Of a stretch of 64,000 nt of DNA, positions 23,378 through 35,400 are shown piece after piece. The stretch covers positions 23,346 to 87,345 of the forward strand of contig CAJNOL010001008.1 in the NCBI GenBank assembly GCA_905250125.1. Direction: 5' to 3'. Under the pieces are notes generated by a model, which saw only the letters and a program-made list of their open reading frames with translations, was not told the DNA's origin and did no database searches. The first letter of the stretch is position 1. Each line of letters opens with the position of its first letter. The stretch is from Rotaria sordida. Taxonomy: Eukaryota; Rotifera; Eurotatoria; Philodinida; Philodinidae. A program made the position numbers and the translations under genes.

Positions 23378-24622
23378 ATGGACAAAAAGCAATATTCAAA
23401 ATCAACTGCTAGTGGATCTTCTTCATCGTCCACAACAATTAAACCAAAGAAATCATCATCATCGTCAACAGCAACATCAGTATCAACATCAACAATGGGC
23501 ACAAGTGCTGTGCTTCCGCAACCTACTCGTCGAATTGTTCAAAATTTTCTTCTCGTCTGGCTCGATGCCAATATTGACGAGTCAAAGGAAGATTTTCAAA
23601 ACACATTAAAACATTTACGACGAATTGTAGCATCCATTACAACATTCACCGATACTCAACAATGCTTTGATTTTCTTAGTGGCATTACAAAGGAAAAGGC
23701 ATTTATGATCGTAGCGGGTTCACTTGGACAGAAAATAGTATCAGAAATGGAAGCCATACCACAATTAGAATCTGTGTATGTTTTTTGTAGTAATCAATCG
23801 TACCATGAACAATGGGCCAATAGGATACCGAAGATCATAGGCGTATACACAAAAATCGAATCAATTTGTAAAGCCCTAGAAATTGATCGACAACGATGCG
23901 ATCAAGCTATGATCTCGGTTAGCTTTAATGGTCTCGATCCTCTATTCATGTATACACAATTGTTAAAGGAAGCACTTTTAGAAATCGAAGATGACGATAG
24001 AAAATCTCTCAAAGACCTGACTGAATATTGTCGTGAACAGGATGATATCCTTGAAGATCAAATTAAACAAGTTGAAAATGAATATCGTAATCATACGCCA
24101 ATATGGTGGTATACAGCTGAAACATTTATTTATCCGATGCTTAATCGTGGACTTCGACTTATGGATATTAATATTATACTCAAAATGGGCTTTTTTATTC
24201 GTCATCTACATCAACACATTCAAAATTTATATCATAAACAACAATCTGAGAACATGAACATAGCTACTCCGTTAAAATTTTATCGTGGTCAAGGTTTAGC
24301 ATTAGAAGACTTTGAAAAAATGAAAAAAAGCATAAATCAATTAATGTCTTTCAATAATTTTCTATCAACAAGTCTCAATCAGAATATTTCCTTTCAAAAA
24401 TTTGCACGACCAGCAGCATTTAATGATCCCAATAAAGTTGGCATACTCTTCATTATGACTATTGATCCTGATATTTGTACAAAATCAAAAATTCCATTTG
24501 CTGATGTTAGTCAAGTTGGCTTTTTCGAAGGCCAAGAAGCTGAAATTCTTTTTACAACACATACAATATTTCGAATCGATAAAATTCAACGAATTCAGGA
24601 CGATCATACTGATCGTCTATGA
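23378..24622 (+). CDS. ADP-ribosyltransferase (R-S-E class), N-terminal part of a broken ART-TPR gene
   Basis: Mono-ADP-ribosyltransferase of the arginine-specific (R-S-E) type that is abundant in bdelloids; it would transfer ADP-ribose from NAD to protein. The 414 residues begin with a Ser/Thr/Lys-rich segment (1-45). A small alpha/beta domain (about 50-170) follows, containing VYVFCSNQSYHEQW and a KIIGVYTKIESICKAL helix. The transferase domain lies at about 290-405. The catalytic set is visible: Arg in KFYRGQGL, the Ser motif in FLSTSLN, and the Glu motif in GQEAEILF. The frame stops at TGA (24620-24622), but the same frame continues without interruption into TPR coding sequence at 24623. 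In related bdelloid proteins the position after the Arg-Leu pair is usually Trp, so a TGG to TGA change is the simplest explanation. The catalytic domain is complete even if translation stops here. Confidence 0.85.
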   Translation: MDKKQYSKSTASGSSSSSTTIKPKKSSSSSTATSVSTSTMGTSAVLPQPTRRIVQNFLLVWLDANIDESKEDFQNTLKHLRRIVASITTFTDTQQCFDFLSGITKEKAFMIVAGSLGQKIVSEMEAIPQLESVYVFCSNQSYHEQWANRIPKIIGVYTKIESICKALEIDRQRCDQAMISVSFNGLDPLFMYTQLLKEALLEIEDDDRKSLKDLTEYCREQDDILEDQIKQVENEYRNHTPIWWYTAETFIYPMLNRGLRLMDINIILKMGFFIRHLHQHIQNLYHKQQSENMNIATPLKFYRGQGLALEDFEKMKKSINQLMSFNNFLSTSLNQNISFQKFARPAAFNDPNKVGILFIMTIDPDICTKSKIPFADVSQVGFFEGQEAEILFTTHTIFRIDKIQRIQDDHTDRL

Positions 24623-25537
24623 AAAGTTCATCTTACCCTTGTGGGTAATGACAACCACGAGCTAAATACACTTACAGCACACGTACGCGAAGAGATCAAC
24701 TTGAAAGCACCAATACGAGGATGGTCTCAACTAGCTTTCATACTTCTTAAAGTGGGTGAACGTGCAAAAGCTGAAAAACTCTACAAAATACTTCTCCAAA
24801 AAGCATCTTCTGATAAAGAGAGATCAGATTACAATCATAAACTTGGTTGGGCATATAATGATATGGGCGAGTATTCGAAAGCACTTTCATCGCACGAACG
24901 ATCACTGGAAATCCGAAAAATAGCTCTCCCTCCGAATCATCCCGACTTGGCTACTTCTTACAACAGCATCGGTGAAGTGTATTCTAACATGGGCGAGTAC
25001 TCGAAAGCACTTCCATTGCATGAAAGAGCACTTGAAATCCGAAAAATAGCTCTCACTCCGAATCATCCCGACTTGGCTCAATCTTACAATAACATCGCTT
25101 CGGCATATAATAGTACGGGCGAGTACTCGAAAGCGCTTTCATCGCACGAACGATCACTTGAAATAAAAAAAATAGCTCTCCCTCCGAATCATCCTTCCTT
25201 GGCTACTTCCTACAACAACATCGGTTCGGTATATTGTAGTATGGGCGAGTACTCGAAAGCACTTACATACTACGAAAAAGATCTGGAGATCAATCTGAAA
25301 GCTCTCCCTCCGAATCATCCCGACTTGGCTACTTCCTACAACAACATCGGTTCGGCGTATGATAGCATGGGCAAGTACTCGAAAGCACTTTCATATTATG
25401 AAAAAGCGCATGAAATCGATCGAACAACTCTGCCACCAAATCATCCACATATTGCACACTCGAAAAGAAACATTGAAAATGTAAAAAAGAAAATGCAATT
25501 GTTTTTTTTAAACCAGAAAATAAATTGGCCTTCTTGA
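24623..25537 (+). CDS. Kinesin-light-chain-type TPR region, in frame downstream of the ART stop codon
   Basis: This is the C-terminal half of an ART-TPR gene, in the same frame as the ART and separated from it by a single TGA. An independent start would be an ATG inside the first repeat; otherwise expression needs readthrough or an unbroken allele. Five 42-residue repeats occupy about 24845-25474. Each has the pattern AYxxMGEYSKALxxHERSLE, followed by an NHPDLATSYNNI-like end. This is the kinesin-light-chain TPR form, a protein-binding scaffold. Repeats are nearly identical in DNA over long blocks, so they were recently duplicated or homogenised. The C-terminal cap is Lys-rich and ends in Trp-Pro-Ser. 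Whether this part is made as protein cannot be told from the sequence. Confidence 0.75.
   Translation, partial: KVHLTLVGNDNHELNTLTAHVREEINLKAPIRGWSQLAFILLKVGERAKAEKLYKILLQKASSDKERSDYNHKLGWAYNDMGEYSKALSSHERSLEIRKIALPPNHPDLATSYNSIGEVYSNMGEYSKALPLHERALEIRKIALTPNHPDLAQSYNNIASAYNSTGEYSKALSSHERSLEIKKIALPPNHPSLATSYNNIGSVYCSMGEYSKALTYYEKDLEINLKALPPNHPDLATSYNNIGSAYDSMGKYSKALSYYEKAHEIDRTTLPPNHPHIAHSKRNIENVKKKMQLFFLNQKINWPS
24845..25474 (+). repeat. Five tandem 126-bp repeats encoding TPRs
   Basis: Five units of 126 bp, each one TPR. Blocks such as GGGCGAGTACTCGAAAGCAC recur almost without change, so the array could gain or lose whole units without changing frame. Confidence 0.85.
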
Positions 25538-27800
25538 ACACGTTTGGCTCGCCGAAGCGCACCAGTTGCAAATAAACATTCTTCACGATTTTTTATTAAT
25601 TCTACTTTAAATTGTAATTTATACAGGTCTTCTATTTTTTTTTCAGAAAAAAGTGTCTTATCGTAGATAGATTATATGTAATGGAAAGCTGAAAGCAAAA
25701 ATAGACAATCAAGGTTTATAATAAACGACATTCGATTGAAATTTTCTTACAGAATAAATTGCCATTGTTGAAAAAATAATTTAGTCATCTATAATGTTCT
25801 CTTGTTGATATGAGGGCAAATTTAGTCGATTTTGTTATGTTCATTATTTCAGATCGATTAATGTTTCGGATTGTGGGAATATGTTTAATGTTACACTTAT
25901 GCAATAATTTATCATTTTCATTGCAGTTGTTTACTTAATTTGAGTTCATTAAGATATGATAACAAAAAGTTCTTGTGGCAAACTGCAATTTAAAATAGAA
26001 AGATGGTAATCATAAAAATTTTTCATACAAGAGAGGATTCAATTAGTGTGAAGTTATTGATCATATCAGTTCTGTTTCCACTTTATTCAAAAATAAAATG
26101 TAATCATAATAATAACTGAAAATGACATATAACGAGACATATACAGAAGAGGCAGGCACCCGAAAATATACAACGAAAATGTAAAGAATATGTGACATTT
26201 ATTAAAGAAAAAGTACCTACATATATAACAATCAATTTTTGAAATAGCACAATTGAAAAATTGACTATCCTATTGTTTGGAATCTGAAAAAGTACGTCTA
26301 TCAGTGAATAGAAGTCTTACATCACTAAGTTGAACTTTGGGACAAATATATGTCTTGTTAGAATCAATTGAATTTGTTAATGTATTCGCAAATAATAAGG
26401 CAATACATCAGCATTTGATTTCCAAGATTTAGGATTTCAGGCCAACAACTTCGGGTTCGTAGCCTGGCTGGCCATGTCGACAGTTCTGTATTAAACACAC
26501 TGTTGACTGATAAAATTTTTGATGAGATTAAAATGTGTAGTTTCTTGAGCCAAATTCAAGTATGTATTGTTTGTTGTAAACCTGTGACTTTTCTCCTATA
26601 AGAATGCTGTAATTTTTCTTACTTGTTTTCATGTCGTCAATATTTTATCGCTTGCATAATTCAGCGAAAATAAAATTTTGATCTCGAATATTCTGATTTT
26701 TATATGCCATTTCGATGGCCACTCACTCAAACATGAGGAAACGGTTTGACGAGATACATTGTCTTCGCCACTTGGATCAGTATACAAACAATCATTGCTG
26801 TAGCAACATTTTACTCCCATTATTATTTACTGCATTTGTAAAATGACGGTTAAACTGAATCGGTTTATCTAATGTGATTGTTACAGTTTAGATGAGAATT
26901 CGATCTAGTAACATGATAAACTAGAAATGAATGGCAACTAAAGTAAGCTCTCACTCTATTCTCATTCTCTAGAAATAATAAAAAGCATTTACAAATTGCT
27001 ATAATATTTATGTCGGTTAAACCTGCTGGTTTCTGCTTGAAACATATGCCTAAAATTTTACTTGTGTACTAATGCATTCAAGCAAACATTCTCGAAAATC
27101 AAGAAGGCGTACTATTTTATTTTCTATCTCCTTGAACAGCAACTGTTATCGCAAAAAGTATGCCTCCTCATAATTAGGTCCATGTATGGTATAAGGTTAG
27201 AAAGTTTTCAGATGCAATCTATACGGAATTGAAGTTTGAAAGACGATCAGTTGTACAATAGAAAACGGCAATCTTCCAAACACCTTTGTGTCATAGTCAG
27301 TGAGAGCACGAGAAAGAGAGTAATTGTTTTAGGTACTTCAACAATAATTCGTAATTGTCTTTCTACAAAACAATTTGCTATTGAAAATGTCCGATATCGT
27401 CAAAGTAAAAGTCAATGAACATATTTTTTCTTCAATATCTACTCTATGCATTGCCATTTTTTGGCTACAGTAGTTTATCGCAAAGTATAAGATATATGTC
27501 GTCGCGTGTGATCTTATTGAGTTTTCATAAAACTTTGTTGTTTATGCAAACGACGATTGCTAATGACTGTTGCAGTATCCTACTGAGAGAGCTAAATCAT
27601 TTCTCTCCTGTATCGCACCGGCTACGATAGAAATTTTAATATATGTCAGGGTTTATGAAGTACTTTTGATTTCATTACAGGTCGTAAAAATACGCATTAT
27701 CACACATTCCCTCTTTTTGCTTCGTGATAAGAACAGATGCGTTCTTTATCTCTTGCATTCATTTTGATGTCATCCTTTCTACCTTTGAAAGAGAACGACA
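25538..27800. other. Intergenic, no gene seen
   Basis: AT-rich spacer. A minus-strand open frame at 26629-26820 has a Cys/Ser-rich start, but no splice partners or family match could be seen. Nothing else stands out. Confidence 0.35.
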
Positions 27801-28001
27801 ATGATGAAAGAAATTAATAATTATCCAGACAATGATCATCATACAGTATTACAACATCAGAAACAACAAGACACTGTATCAAGTGAACAAGTGATGTGGA
27901 TTTCCAAGTTTTTATTGGAGTGTTCGGAAGCAGCACTGGATGTACATCAGTCTTTTCAGAAGAGTCATTCTAATCAGCAACAACAACTCTGTCAACCCTA
28001 G
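27801..28001 (+). CDS. Small hypothetical ORF, Gln/His-rich
   Basis: A 66-codon open frame beginning ATG ATG and ending TAG. The translation is hydrophilic, with His/Gln-rich ends (HHTVLQHQKQQ and SNQQQQLCQ) around a more ordinary helix-like centre (EQVMWISKFLLECSEAALDV). No family recognised. It lies upstream of the SLC5 gene on the same strand with no visible splice connection to it. It may be a short gene, a lone exon or a chance frame. Confidence 0.25.
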   Translation: MMKEINNYPDNDHHTVLQHQKQQDTVSSEQVMWISKFLLECSEAALDVHQSFQKSHSNQQQQLCQP

Positions 28002-29004
28002 ACTCGCACCAAACTCAAACTGTTTCGATTCAGAGAGAAGGCGGGGTGAGTTCGAGCCGCCATGATCGCGATTTCGACTTCACTGACAATGAAGTCTCAT
28101 CAGATGGCAAGTGAGGAGTCAGGACTGGGTGCGTGAGAGTGAAGAGATAATTCTTATTCACTCTCATCCTCACCCTTATCTACCTACTCTCTAAACATTA
28201 TTCTTGAATCATAATAGCCACGAGCAGTAATGAACAATGTTAACATTTATTCAAAAAAAAAAGATAATTTGAAAAAAAATGGAAAAACTTTATTTCCTTT
28301 CTCTTCCCGACTTCTAAAAAGTATCGAGCACTTTGAAACCTTATGCAAAATTCGAAGTTGACGTATCACCTCTTATCTAAGTCGCAGCATATTTGCGCAT
28401 GCTATATAGAGGTAGTGTGATAGCGATAGTGTCGAGTATTTTTATTGACTTTTGCTATTCTAATATTTCTTTTTGCCTCGTAAAAAACCTAAGAGAAGCT
28501 TCTGTCAACAGTCACTCGCAGTTTTGTAAGCTCGACTCGCACTAACTCAAAGATAACCTCAAAATATGGTCAAGATATACCCGAAATACGAATGCTTTTT
28601 TCGAACATTTTGAGCTTATGCAGTGCCGAACTCACTCAAGTTCAGCCAACGGTTCAACAACATTCGATACTATCAATTCCAACAGTATCGGTATCGCAAC
28701 GTGCGTACCCCATACAAGACTGCATACGATTATGATTAGGGGTGAGACATTTTATTTAATGAGACTTAATTAAAGTCATTTGTGAAGTGACTCGACTTAA
28801 CACTTAATATTAAGTAACTTCAGATTTAATACTACGTGTTAAGTGGCAACTTTAAACTTAATTTTAAATTAAGATAAATGTTCTACCCCTAGTTATGATT
28901 GCTATTTTAAAATTAAGTAGCAACACATGTTGACATTAACTGGGGGAGTCTGTTTCGCATCATATTCTAATTGGAGATATTGTGCGCATGATCAATACTT
29001 TCAG
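28002..29004. other. Spacer upstream of the SLC5 gene
   Basis: No gene. It contains the hairpin repeat near 28121-28180 and a stretch rich in TTAAGT/ACTTAA words (about 28750-28920) that could form weak hairpins. Confidence 0.4.
28121..28180 (+). repeat. GT/CA hairpin repeat (GAAGAG-loop family)
   Basis: Left stem GGACTGGGTGCGTGAGAGTG, core GAAGAGATAA, right stem CACTCTCATCCTCACCCTTAT. Imperfectly self-complementary. Confidence 0.6.
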
Positions 29005-32000
29005 ATGTATCTCGGTTGGATCGATTATGCAATTTTAGGTGTGCTTTTGAGTAAGTCTAAATATAGATTTTTCTCGGCATAGACAACTGTTTGTCCAACA
29101 TTTATAGGTTTCTCGGCTGGCATAGGTATCTATCAAGGTTGTGTTCGTTCGAAACAATTGTCAGCGAGCGAATTTCTCGTTGCCGACGGCCAAATGACGG
29201 TAACATAATTTTAAGAAAAATATACATGCATACCCAGGTCAATGATTCCAATCTCCAGAAATAATCGGATTTCACTGGAACCGGCAGAAAAGATGCAGAT
29301 AAAGTCACCGTATCCGACAGGAAAACACTAGAAATTGCTGGAATGCGGAAGCAATATTCGGCCGGAAAGAACAGAAAGTTGACCGCAATCCATTGAAAAA
29401 AATCCGAAAAATTTCTCGACGGAATACTGCTTCCACGTTCCAGCAATTTCCGGTGTTTTCCTGCCGAAACCGAGTCGTACTCCTTGAACTGGGTAGACGA
29501 AATTCTTACTATTTTCTCTTATAGGTGTTGCCAACAGCAATAAGCTTGCTGGCAGGTGCCAGGTCTGCAGTCAGTTTACTTGGAGTACCTGTAGAGTTCT
29601 ATCTATATGGAACCATGGGATTGTATGGCAGTATGTAGCAAAATATTTGTCCACATGTGAAAACATGTGTCACTCTAGAATGTTATTTAAAATCTGTCTC
29701 ACTCTACGGTATTGTTCTTTTTTTAAGTATTTGCTTCACTTATGGCAACCTATATAACGACAAAAGTGTTTATACCTAAACTTCGTCAGACTGGAGATGT
29801 CAGTATTTATTCTGTACGTATATAGACTGGTAGCAGAACCACTCATGGAGATGGAAGCTGAACTCTCCTATCGGAGGATACAGCTCCTCTCACTAGCGAA
29901 CTCCTGGTTCTACCATAAATCTAGACATAATTTCCAAAATTCTCAAACAACTTTTTCTCAATAATAGTATCTTGAGCGACGCTTCTCACTCTCAGTTCGT
30001 ATTATGGTGACATGTACTTTTATTCTTGGCACAGTGAGTAGAATAAAAGTAATTTCGCACTTGAAAATCAGTACATTGTGTGTCAAGATTCTATATATGG
30101 GTGTTATTCTCTATGGACCGAGCTTGGCATTGAGTCAAATGACTGGGTTAAACATTTGGCTTGCAGTTGGTTCATGTGGATTGGTTTGTACAATTTATAC
30201 AAGTATTGTAAGTACACGTCACGAACTTTGCAACGAATGAATCTTGAATCTTTTTGAACAATTCAACGTTTCGTCTTCAAATAAACGGTAGGGTGGAATT
30301 AAAGCTGTGATTTGGACTGATGTTGTACAAGCTGTCATGATGTATCTTGGCCTTATTGTGTCGATTGTTTTTGGTATGTATCAATTATTTCGTTATTTGA
30401 AATAGCAATTTTCATCTTTCATAATCGTATAGGCATCATCGATGTCGGCGGAATCGCAAAAGCGGTTGAAACAGTGTCTAGCGGAAATCGATTTCAATTC
30501 CGGGTGTACGTATATGAACGAATATAATAGAATGGAAGATTGGAAAAGACAACGATTGTCGAAAATATTCTCCTCTCCTCAGGATCTTTCTCGACGTTGC
30601 CGAAAAATATGTCAATGGACTATCCATCCTATAGTCTATGCCTGATGAAAATTTTAGCTTGAATGGTCGAAGTCTTGCTGATTAACGATGTAAATATTGT
30701 TTCAAATAAGCATGAAACCATATAATTATATTATCACTTTTGTTTGCATACCATCTCTTGCATTTTTTTTGACCGGTATTTAGTAGATGTCGATAGGAAA
30801 AAGTAGGATTTTAGTCAAAAGCAATAATATATTTAGAATCAGCAGGAAATACTGAGTCGACTTATATGAGTTTCAAAGTTTTTCGTAGTACTTTACTCTT
30901 CTGAAAAAAATCATCAGAGGTGGTCCTAGTGTCCACCTAAAAAATGAGTTTCAGCAACACACCATTGTTATTGTTTAGTTGTCTGTTCTTGTGTCTTCGA
31001 ATAATGTTTTACGAGCTCTGAAGTTGTTCTTCGTTATTCAAGAGGTTTTCTAATTAAATTCATTTTATAGCTGGACACTGGCAGGACCCTGATGAAGTTT
31101 TTCAGAAGAGTAAAATACTATGAAAAACTTTGAAACACACATAAGTTGACTCAGTATTTCGTGTTGATTCGAAATATATTATTACTTTCAACTGAAATCC
31201 TACTTTTTTCTATCAACATCTACTAAATACCGATCAAAAAATGCAAAAAATGATATGTAAACAAAAGTCAGATTATCTTTTTTTTTAACAAAGGCCACTT
31301 CTACAACAAATTGAAAAGTATATGACTTTGTAGTCATTTCTTCGAGCTTTCCGAATCAATGAAAAACCCATTTTGCTTTTTTTCTTATCTCAAGATATAT
31401 GAAAAAACAGTAAACAAAAGGATAATATAATTATATGGTTTTCATGCTTATTTGAAACAATATTTACATCGTTAATCAGCAAGACTTTAACCATTCAAGC
31501 TAAATTTTCACCAGAGATAGTCTATAAGATAAGTAGTCAATTGACATTTCTTTTGGTTTCGAAATCTCTTTCTATCGAAAATATCAACATTTTGAGCAAA
31601 AATAGGTCTTGATCCTTCAGAAATAGGTTTATTTTCTTTATCAAAGAGTTCCTTGTGAAATTCTGCATTAGATAAGTTCTGAATAGAGAGCAACTGAAAA
31701 TAGTCCCAAAATGGCTGTTATCTGCTCCTGTCCTTTAGCTATTTCCAATCTCCTTTGTCTTTCAGTGATACTCTAGATCCATCTGTTCGTTACACTTTCT
31801 GGAGTGTGCTGATTGGTTTCACAGTTTTTGACATAGGCATATATGGATGCACACAGACTCAAGCACAAAGATACATGTGTGTCAAAGATACAAAGACAGC
31901 AAAAAGGTATTTTGTGATCAAATTTACAAATTGTCAATTTTGTTCACATAGAGTTGTTTGGATTAATTATGCAATGAATGTAGTGCTGCAAATTCTATTA

Positions 32001-33314
32001 GCATGCGTTGGTTGTGTTATCTATGCAAAGTATAGCCAATGCGATCCAATTAAAGCTAAACTGATTTCGAGATCAGATCAAGTAGGATAATCAATGCATA
32101 GAAGTTTGAATAGAATATGTCTTTTTTTTTCTTGACACAGTTGTATCCTTTGTTTGTTATACAAACATTGGGACGATTTCCTGGTTTCACTGGTATTTTC
32201 ATAGCTAGTATTTTGAGTGCATCGTTAAGTACAATTTCGAGTGGAGTCAATAGTATAGCAACAGTCATTGTCGAAGATATCTATAAACGAATATCAATCG
32301 CACGCCCAATGTCAAACGAACGCCAAGCGACGGTATCTAAGGTCTTGTGTAAGTGTCATTCTCTGTCTTGTCACAGTTGTGTTACCTATGAATTGTAGCG
32401 ATCGGATTGGGTCTTTTCACCATATTTCTCGCATTCATCGTGTCTTATATGAAAACCAACATCATTACAGTTAGTTTCGTTCTATAGTTCTTGTATTTGT
32501 CCAACTGCTTTCTTTTATTTTTTTTGTCCAGATAGTTTTACAAATCTTCGGTGCCTTTACAGCTCCCATCCTTGGTGTCTATTTACTTGGATTCTTTACA
32601 GCACGTGTTCAAAGTCGAGTGAATATATCAATTGCATTTATTCAATAGACCTTATATATGATTTGGTTTGTTCATTCCGTAGAGTGCTCTTGTTGCTTTT
32701 ACTCTCTGCCTGACATTTCAAATTTGGATTGCTGTTGGAAGTACTGTCACTGTAAAACCGCCTAATAAGCAAGGTGGATTATTGCCCACTTCAGTTGTTG
32801 GATGTATGCAATCAGTGAACACCAGTTTTCCGATGTCAAAAAATCGGAAGTAATGCTATTTGGAACAAGTGAATAGAGACGAACTCATATTTTCTTTCAA
32901 TTATTAGCTACAATCCATTGATACCACTCTACTCCATAGCACCTACGTGGTTTGTTTTTAATGGTGCCATTATCACTCTACTCCTTGGACTAATCTTTAG
33001 CTTCGTTTGTGGTAAAATAAAAAGATTTTCAGGAGAGAGAAATGATTGGCTTAAAAATTAATTCATTTTTTTTTCGATATAGATTCAAAATATCCAAAAA
33101 TAGTAGATAAATCATTGGTAATAACTCGAGATGACATATTCTCGTGTTGTTCATCAAGAAAAGTGAGTATCACTATATTATCGAGTTATTAATTCATTAC
33201 GTTTATTACTTGGTTTTCTTATAGGAAGTTATGAAACTAACAATAGCACAGAAATATAATGGAATTTCAACGGATAATACAATGATCGAAAAGGAATCCA
33301 TGCTTAAGACTTGA
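29005..33314 (+). CDS. SLC5-family sodium/solute symporter
   Basis: Sodium-coupled plasma-membrane symporter, most like the SLC5A5/6/8/12 group (iodide, multivitamin or monocarboxylate carriers). Seventeen exons join in phase: 29005-29050, 29108-29199, 29525-29630, 29728-29813, 29968-30033, 30088-30207, 30292-30373, 30433-30505, 31766-31906, 31952-32081, 32141-32348, 32399-32469, 32532-32618, 32683-32849, 32908-33011, 33083-33162 and 33225-33314 (TGA), 582 residues. Landmarks are GWIDYAILGVLL (helix 1), SLLGVPVEFYLYG, YAPSLAL-like YGPSLALSQMTGLN, GGIKAVIWTDVVQAVMM, YTFWSVLIG with QAQRYM, and FIASILSASLSTISSGVNS, the strongest family signature. About a dozen hydrophobic segments are present. 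Several introns hold hairpin elements; the one after 30505 is 1,260 bp. Substrate cannot be read from the sequence. The start ATG is the first in the exon carrying helix 1. Confidence 0.85.
29321..29461. repeat. Hairpin element in SLC5 intron 2
   Basis: GGAAAACACTAGAAATTGCT at 29321 is mirrored by its imperfect complement ending TTTCCGGTGTTTTCC at 29461. Arms are about 41 bp with a 60-bp spacer. The weaker pairing CGGCAG/CTGCCG extends it outward. Confidence 0.7.
29828..29921. repeat. Short hairpin in SLC5 intron 4
   Basis: Begins TGGTAGCAGAACCA and ends TGGTTCTACCA, with GAGCTGAACTC-like and TCCTATCGGAGGA internal complements. A compact palindrome of about 90 bp, typical of a small MITE. 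Confidence 0.5.
30520..31700. mobile_element. Foldback element in SLC5 intron 8
   Basis: Extended inverted repeat. ATGGTTTCATGCTTATTTGA pairs between about 30705-30725 and 31434-31455. TCAGCAAGACTTTGACC-like blocks pair at about 30660 and 31485. Inner blocks near 30770-30900 pair with 31120-31250 (for example TAGTAGATGTCGATAGGAAA). Clear pairing covers at least 30640-30900 and 31110-31510; the outer limits are uncertain. It fills most of the 1,260-bp intron without damaging the flanking exons. No transposase frame was found. Confidence 0.65.
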
Positions 33315-33533
33315 TCCATGTATTCGTTTCGTAAAAACAAATTTGAAATTAAAGAATAATTGAATTTGATATCCTCAATGGCAATGTCTGTAACACATAC
33401 ATATGGATCAGTGATACTAATTGATACGTGATCAATACGAGATGGATGTTGATAGAGCCAAAGGAAAGAAAACATCCCATTCAGATAGTGATGGGAAGCG
33501 GTATCACTTACCAAGGAGGGTTCCCAAGTGATC
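33315..33533. other. 3' flank of the SLC5 gene
   Basis: Non-coding; presumably contains the polyadenylation region. Confidence 0.4.
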
Positions 33534-34117
33534 CAGCACTTTTAAGTCGAGACTATATGCATCATGTATGTCATAGCGAGCTATGAAAATTGTCAAAAGA
33601 GTTCAAACTGGTAGCTTGTTGCTGTTTAGATATTGCATCTTTACGATGTTCGTTAGCTCGATGCTGTGGTCTTCTCGCGAGCACTAGAAAAACTTGTTTT
33701 CGAATTTCACCTTGAAATTTTTCACAGAGACAGATCTTAATGAGAGTGATTTATCGTGAAAGTTTCAGCTTATCCAAGTGCTTCTAATCTGAAATAAGAA
33801 CATGAAAATTTGCCTATGTAAATGGTGTCAAAAATACATTCTATTACCATAGCCGCATCTTAGAATAGCAACAACAAAAAGATCTGAAACTTTTACGATA
33901 GACCATTCCCATAAAGATCTATCTCTGTGCAAAATTTCAAGGTGAAATTCGAAAATAAGTTTTTCTGGTGCTCGCGAGGAGACTACGGCATCGAGCTAAC
34001 AAACATCGTAAAAATGCAATATCTAAACAGGAACAAGCTATCAGTTTGAACTCTTTTCACAATTTTCATAGCTCGCTATGACATACATGGTGCAAATAGT
34101 CTCGGCTTAAAAGCGAC
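33534..34117. mobile_element. Inverted-repeat element, arms about 220 bp
   Basis: The left arm (about 33534-33775) and right arm (about 33880-34117) are imperfect complements. CATAGCGAGCTATGAAAATT at 33571 is mirrored near 34065-34084. Blocks around GCTCGCGAG and TCACCTTGAAATTT are also shared. It lies 220 bp after the SLC5 stop codon. A related single copy sits at 7725-7935. Confidence 0.7.
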
Positions 34118-35400
34118 GGATCAGATGGAGGCATGAAATTTTCATTGAAGCTAAAGTTCATAGAGAGATACCTCCACCAAAATTTTAGCGTTGTATACCC
34201 TTTCTTCCGATTAGTAGGATGCTCATCAAAAACTGGTTTTTGATGAACATCATGGTTTTCAGACAAGTCTTTCAATCTAGCAATGAAGTAGCTTGAGAAC
34301 TGAGTCAGAAAAGTTGGCCAACCCATCTAAAATGTACAACTTCATGATGATATCAGTCTGGATCGTGTAGAAATGACCTGCAACAGATGTCATCTTTACC
34401 AGTCCCAAGTTAGATGGGTACTTTTTCAACATGATTCCATCACTCGCGTTATGACACATTGTCTATTATCAAGTCCTCCCCTTTTTTTTACGGAGAGCAG
34501 GATAGTTATAGTTTGCTACTTGTATCTCTAAGTCCAAGTTATTGAAAAACAAAAGAAAATACAAATATTTACTTTAATACCTTACGTACGAACGTTTAAC
34601 ATAATAATGATGATAAAAAAGACAGTCCATCTAAGCCATGAGTGAGTATGTTCAATCGAAGGCCAAAGATTTTGTTTAATTTAAGATAAATGATAGAGGC
34701 AAGCGCTTTATAAAGTTTGTCCGAAAGGTTTGAAAATACAGGACCCAGAAATAGAGGATTTGTGGAACTAATATTTGAAGAGGGACTTGACAGATTGAAG
34801 GGAAACTTTTTTCGAATACGCATAACTATGAGTTACACCAAAAGTCAATTTGTCAGTTGAATCGATTAAGTCTTTCATATTTCTATGGTTTTTGCTTCAA
34901 GAGGAAAAATCACGATTTTGAGCAACTTTGAAGCTTCATAGCTCGAGACTTACAACTGATAGAGGTCCAAAAATTCTTAGAATAGGCATAACTGACGAAT
35001 TTTAATTTTTAGTTAAAACTTGAGCTCTATTGAATATTGCATTTGCGCTGGAGGACTTCATCAAAGTACGATTTTCGACGAACTTATCTATGAGCTAATC
35101 CGATTGTTTAAGAATAGCTATTGATATGTTAAAAGTTCGATCTTTGATCTAGAGCGTGACATGGCAATCAGCTTGACATACCGAAGGGCGACCCAGAAAA
35201 GGGAGCGTATTTGAGTATCAAAATAAAGTGATTAATCAGGTCGGCACTCCTACACTTCAAATTTAAGTCTTTGACTAAATATCGTCTTGATTATTTCATC
35301 TGAGTAACTGTGGATAGAGAACACTAGAGTTATCATCTTGTTTCACTATCTCAATGTGAGTCTCTCAAGAACTCAGTACAGCCTACAAAGGGCCTGAAAG
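34118..35400. other. Non-coding spacer with faint repeat remnants
   Basis: No gene. The stretch near 34860-35110 contains phrases such as CATAGCTCGAGACTTAC and GAGGTCCAAAAATTCTTAG that look like degenerate relatives of the element at 33534-34117. Confidence 0.3.

Noticed and set aside
24845..25474. CRISPR-like regular repeats
   Set aside because: The 126-bp periodicity is coding sequence for TPR motifs in one continuous frame.
26440..26475. tRNA-like GGGTTCG word near 26452
   Set aside because: Neither strand folds into a cloverleaf; the flanks are ordinary spacer.
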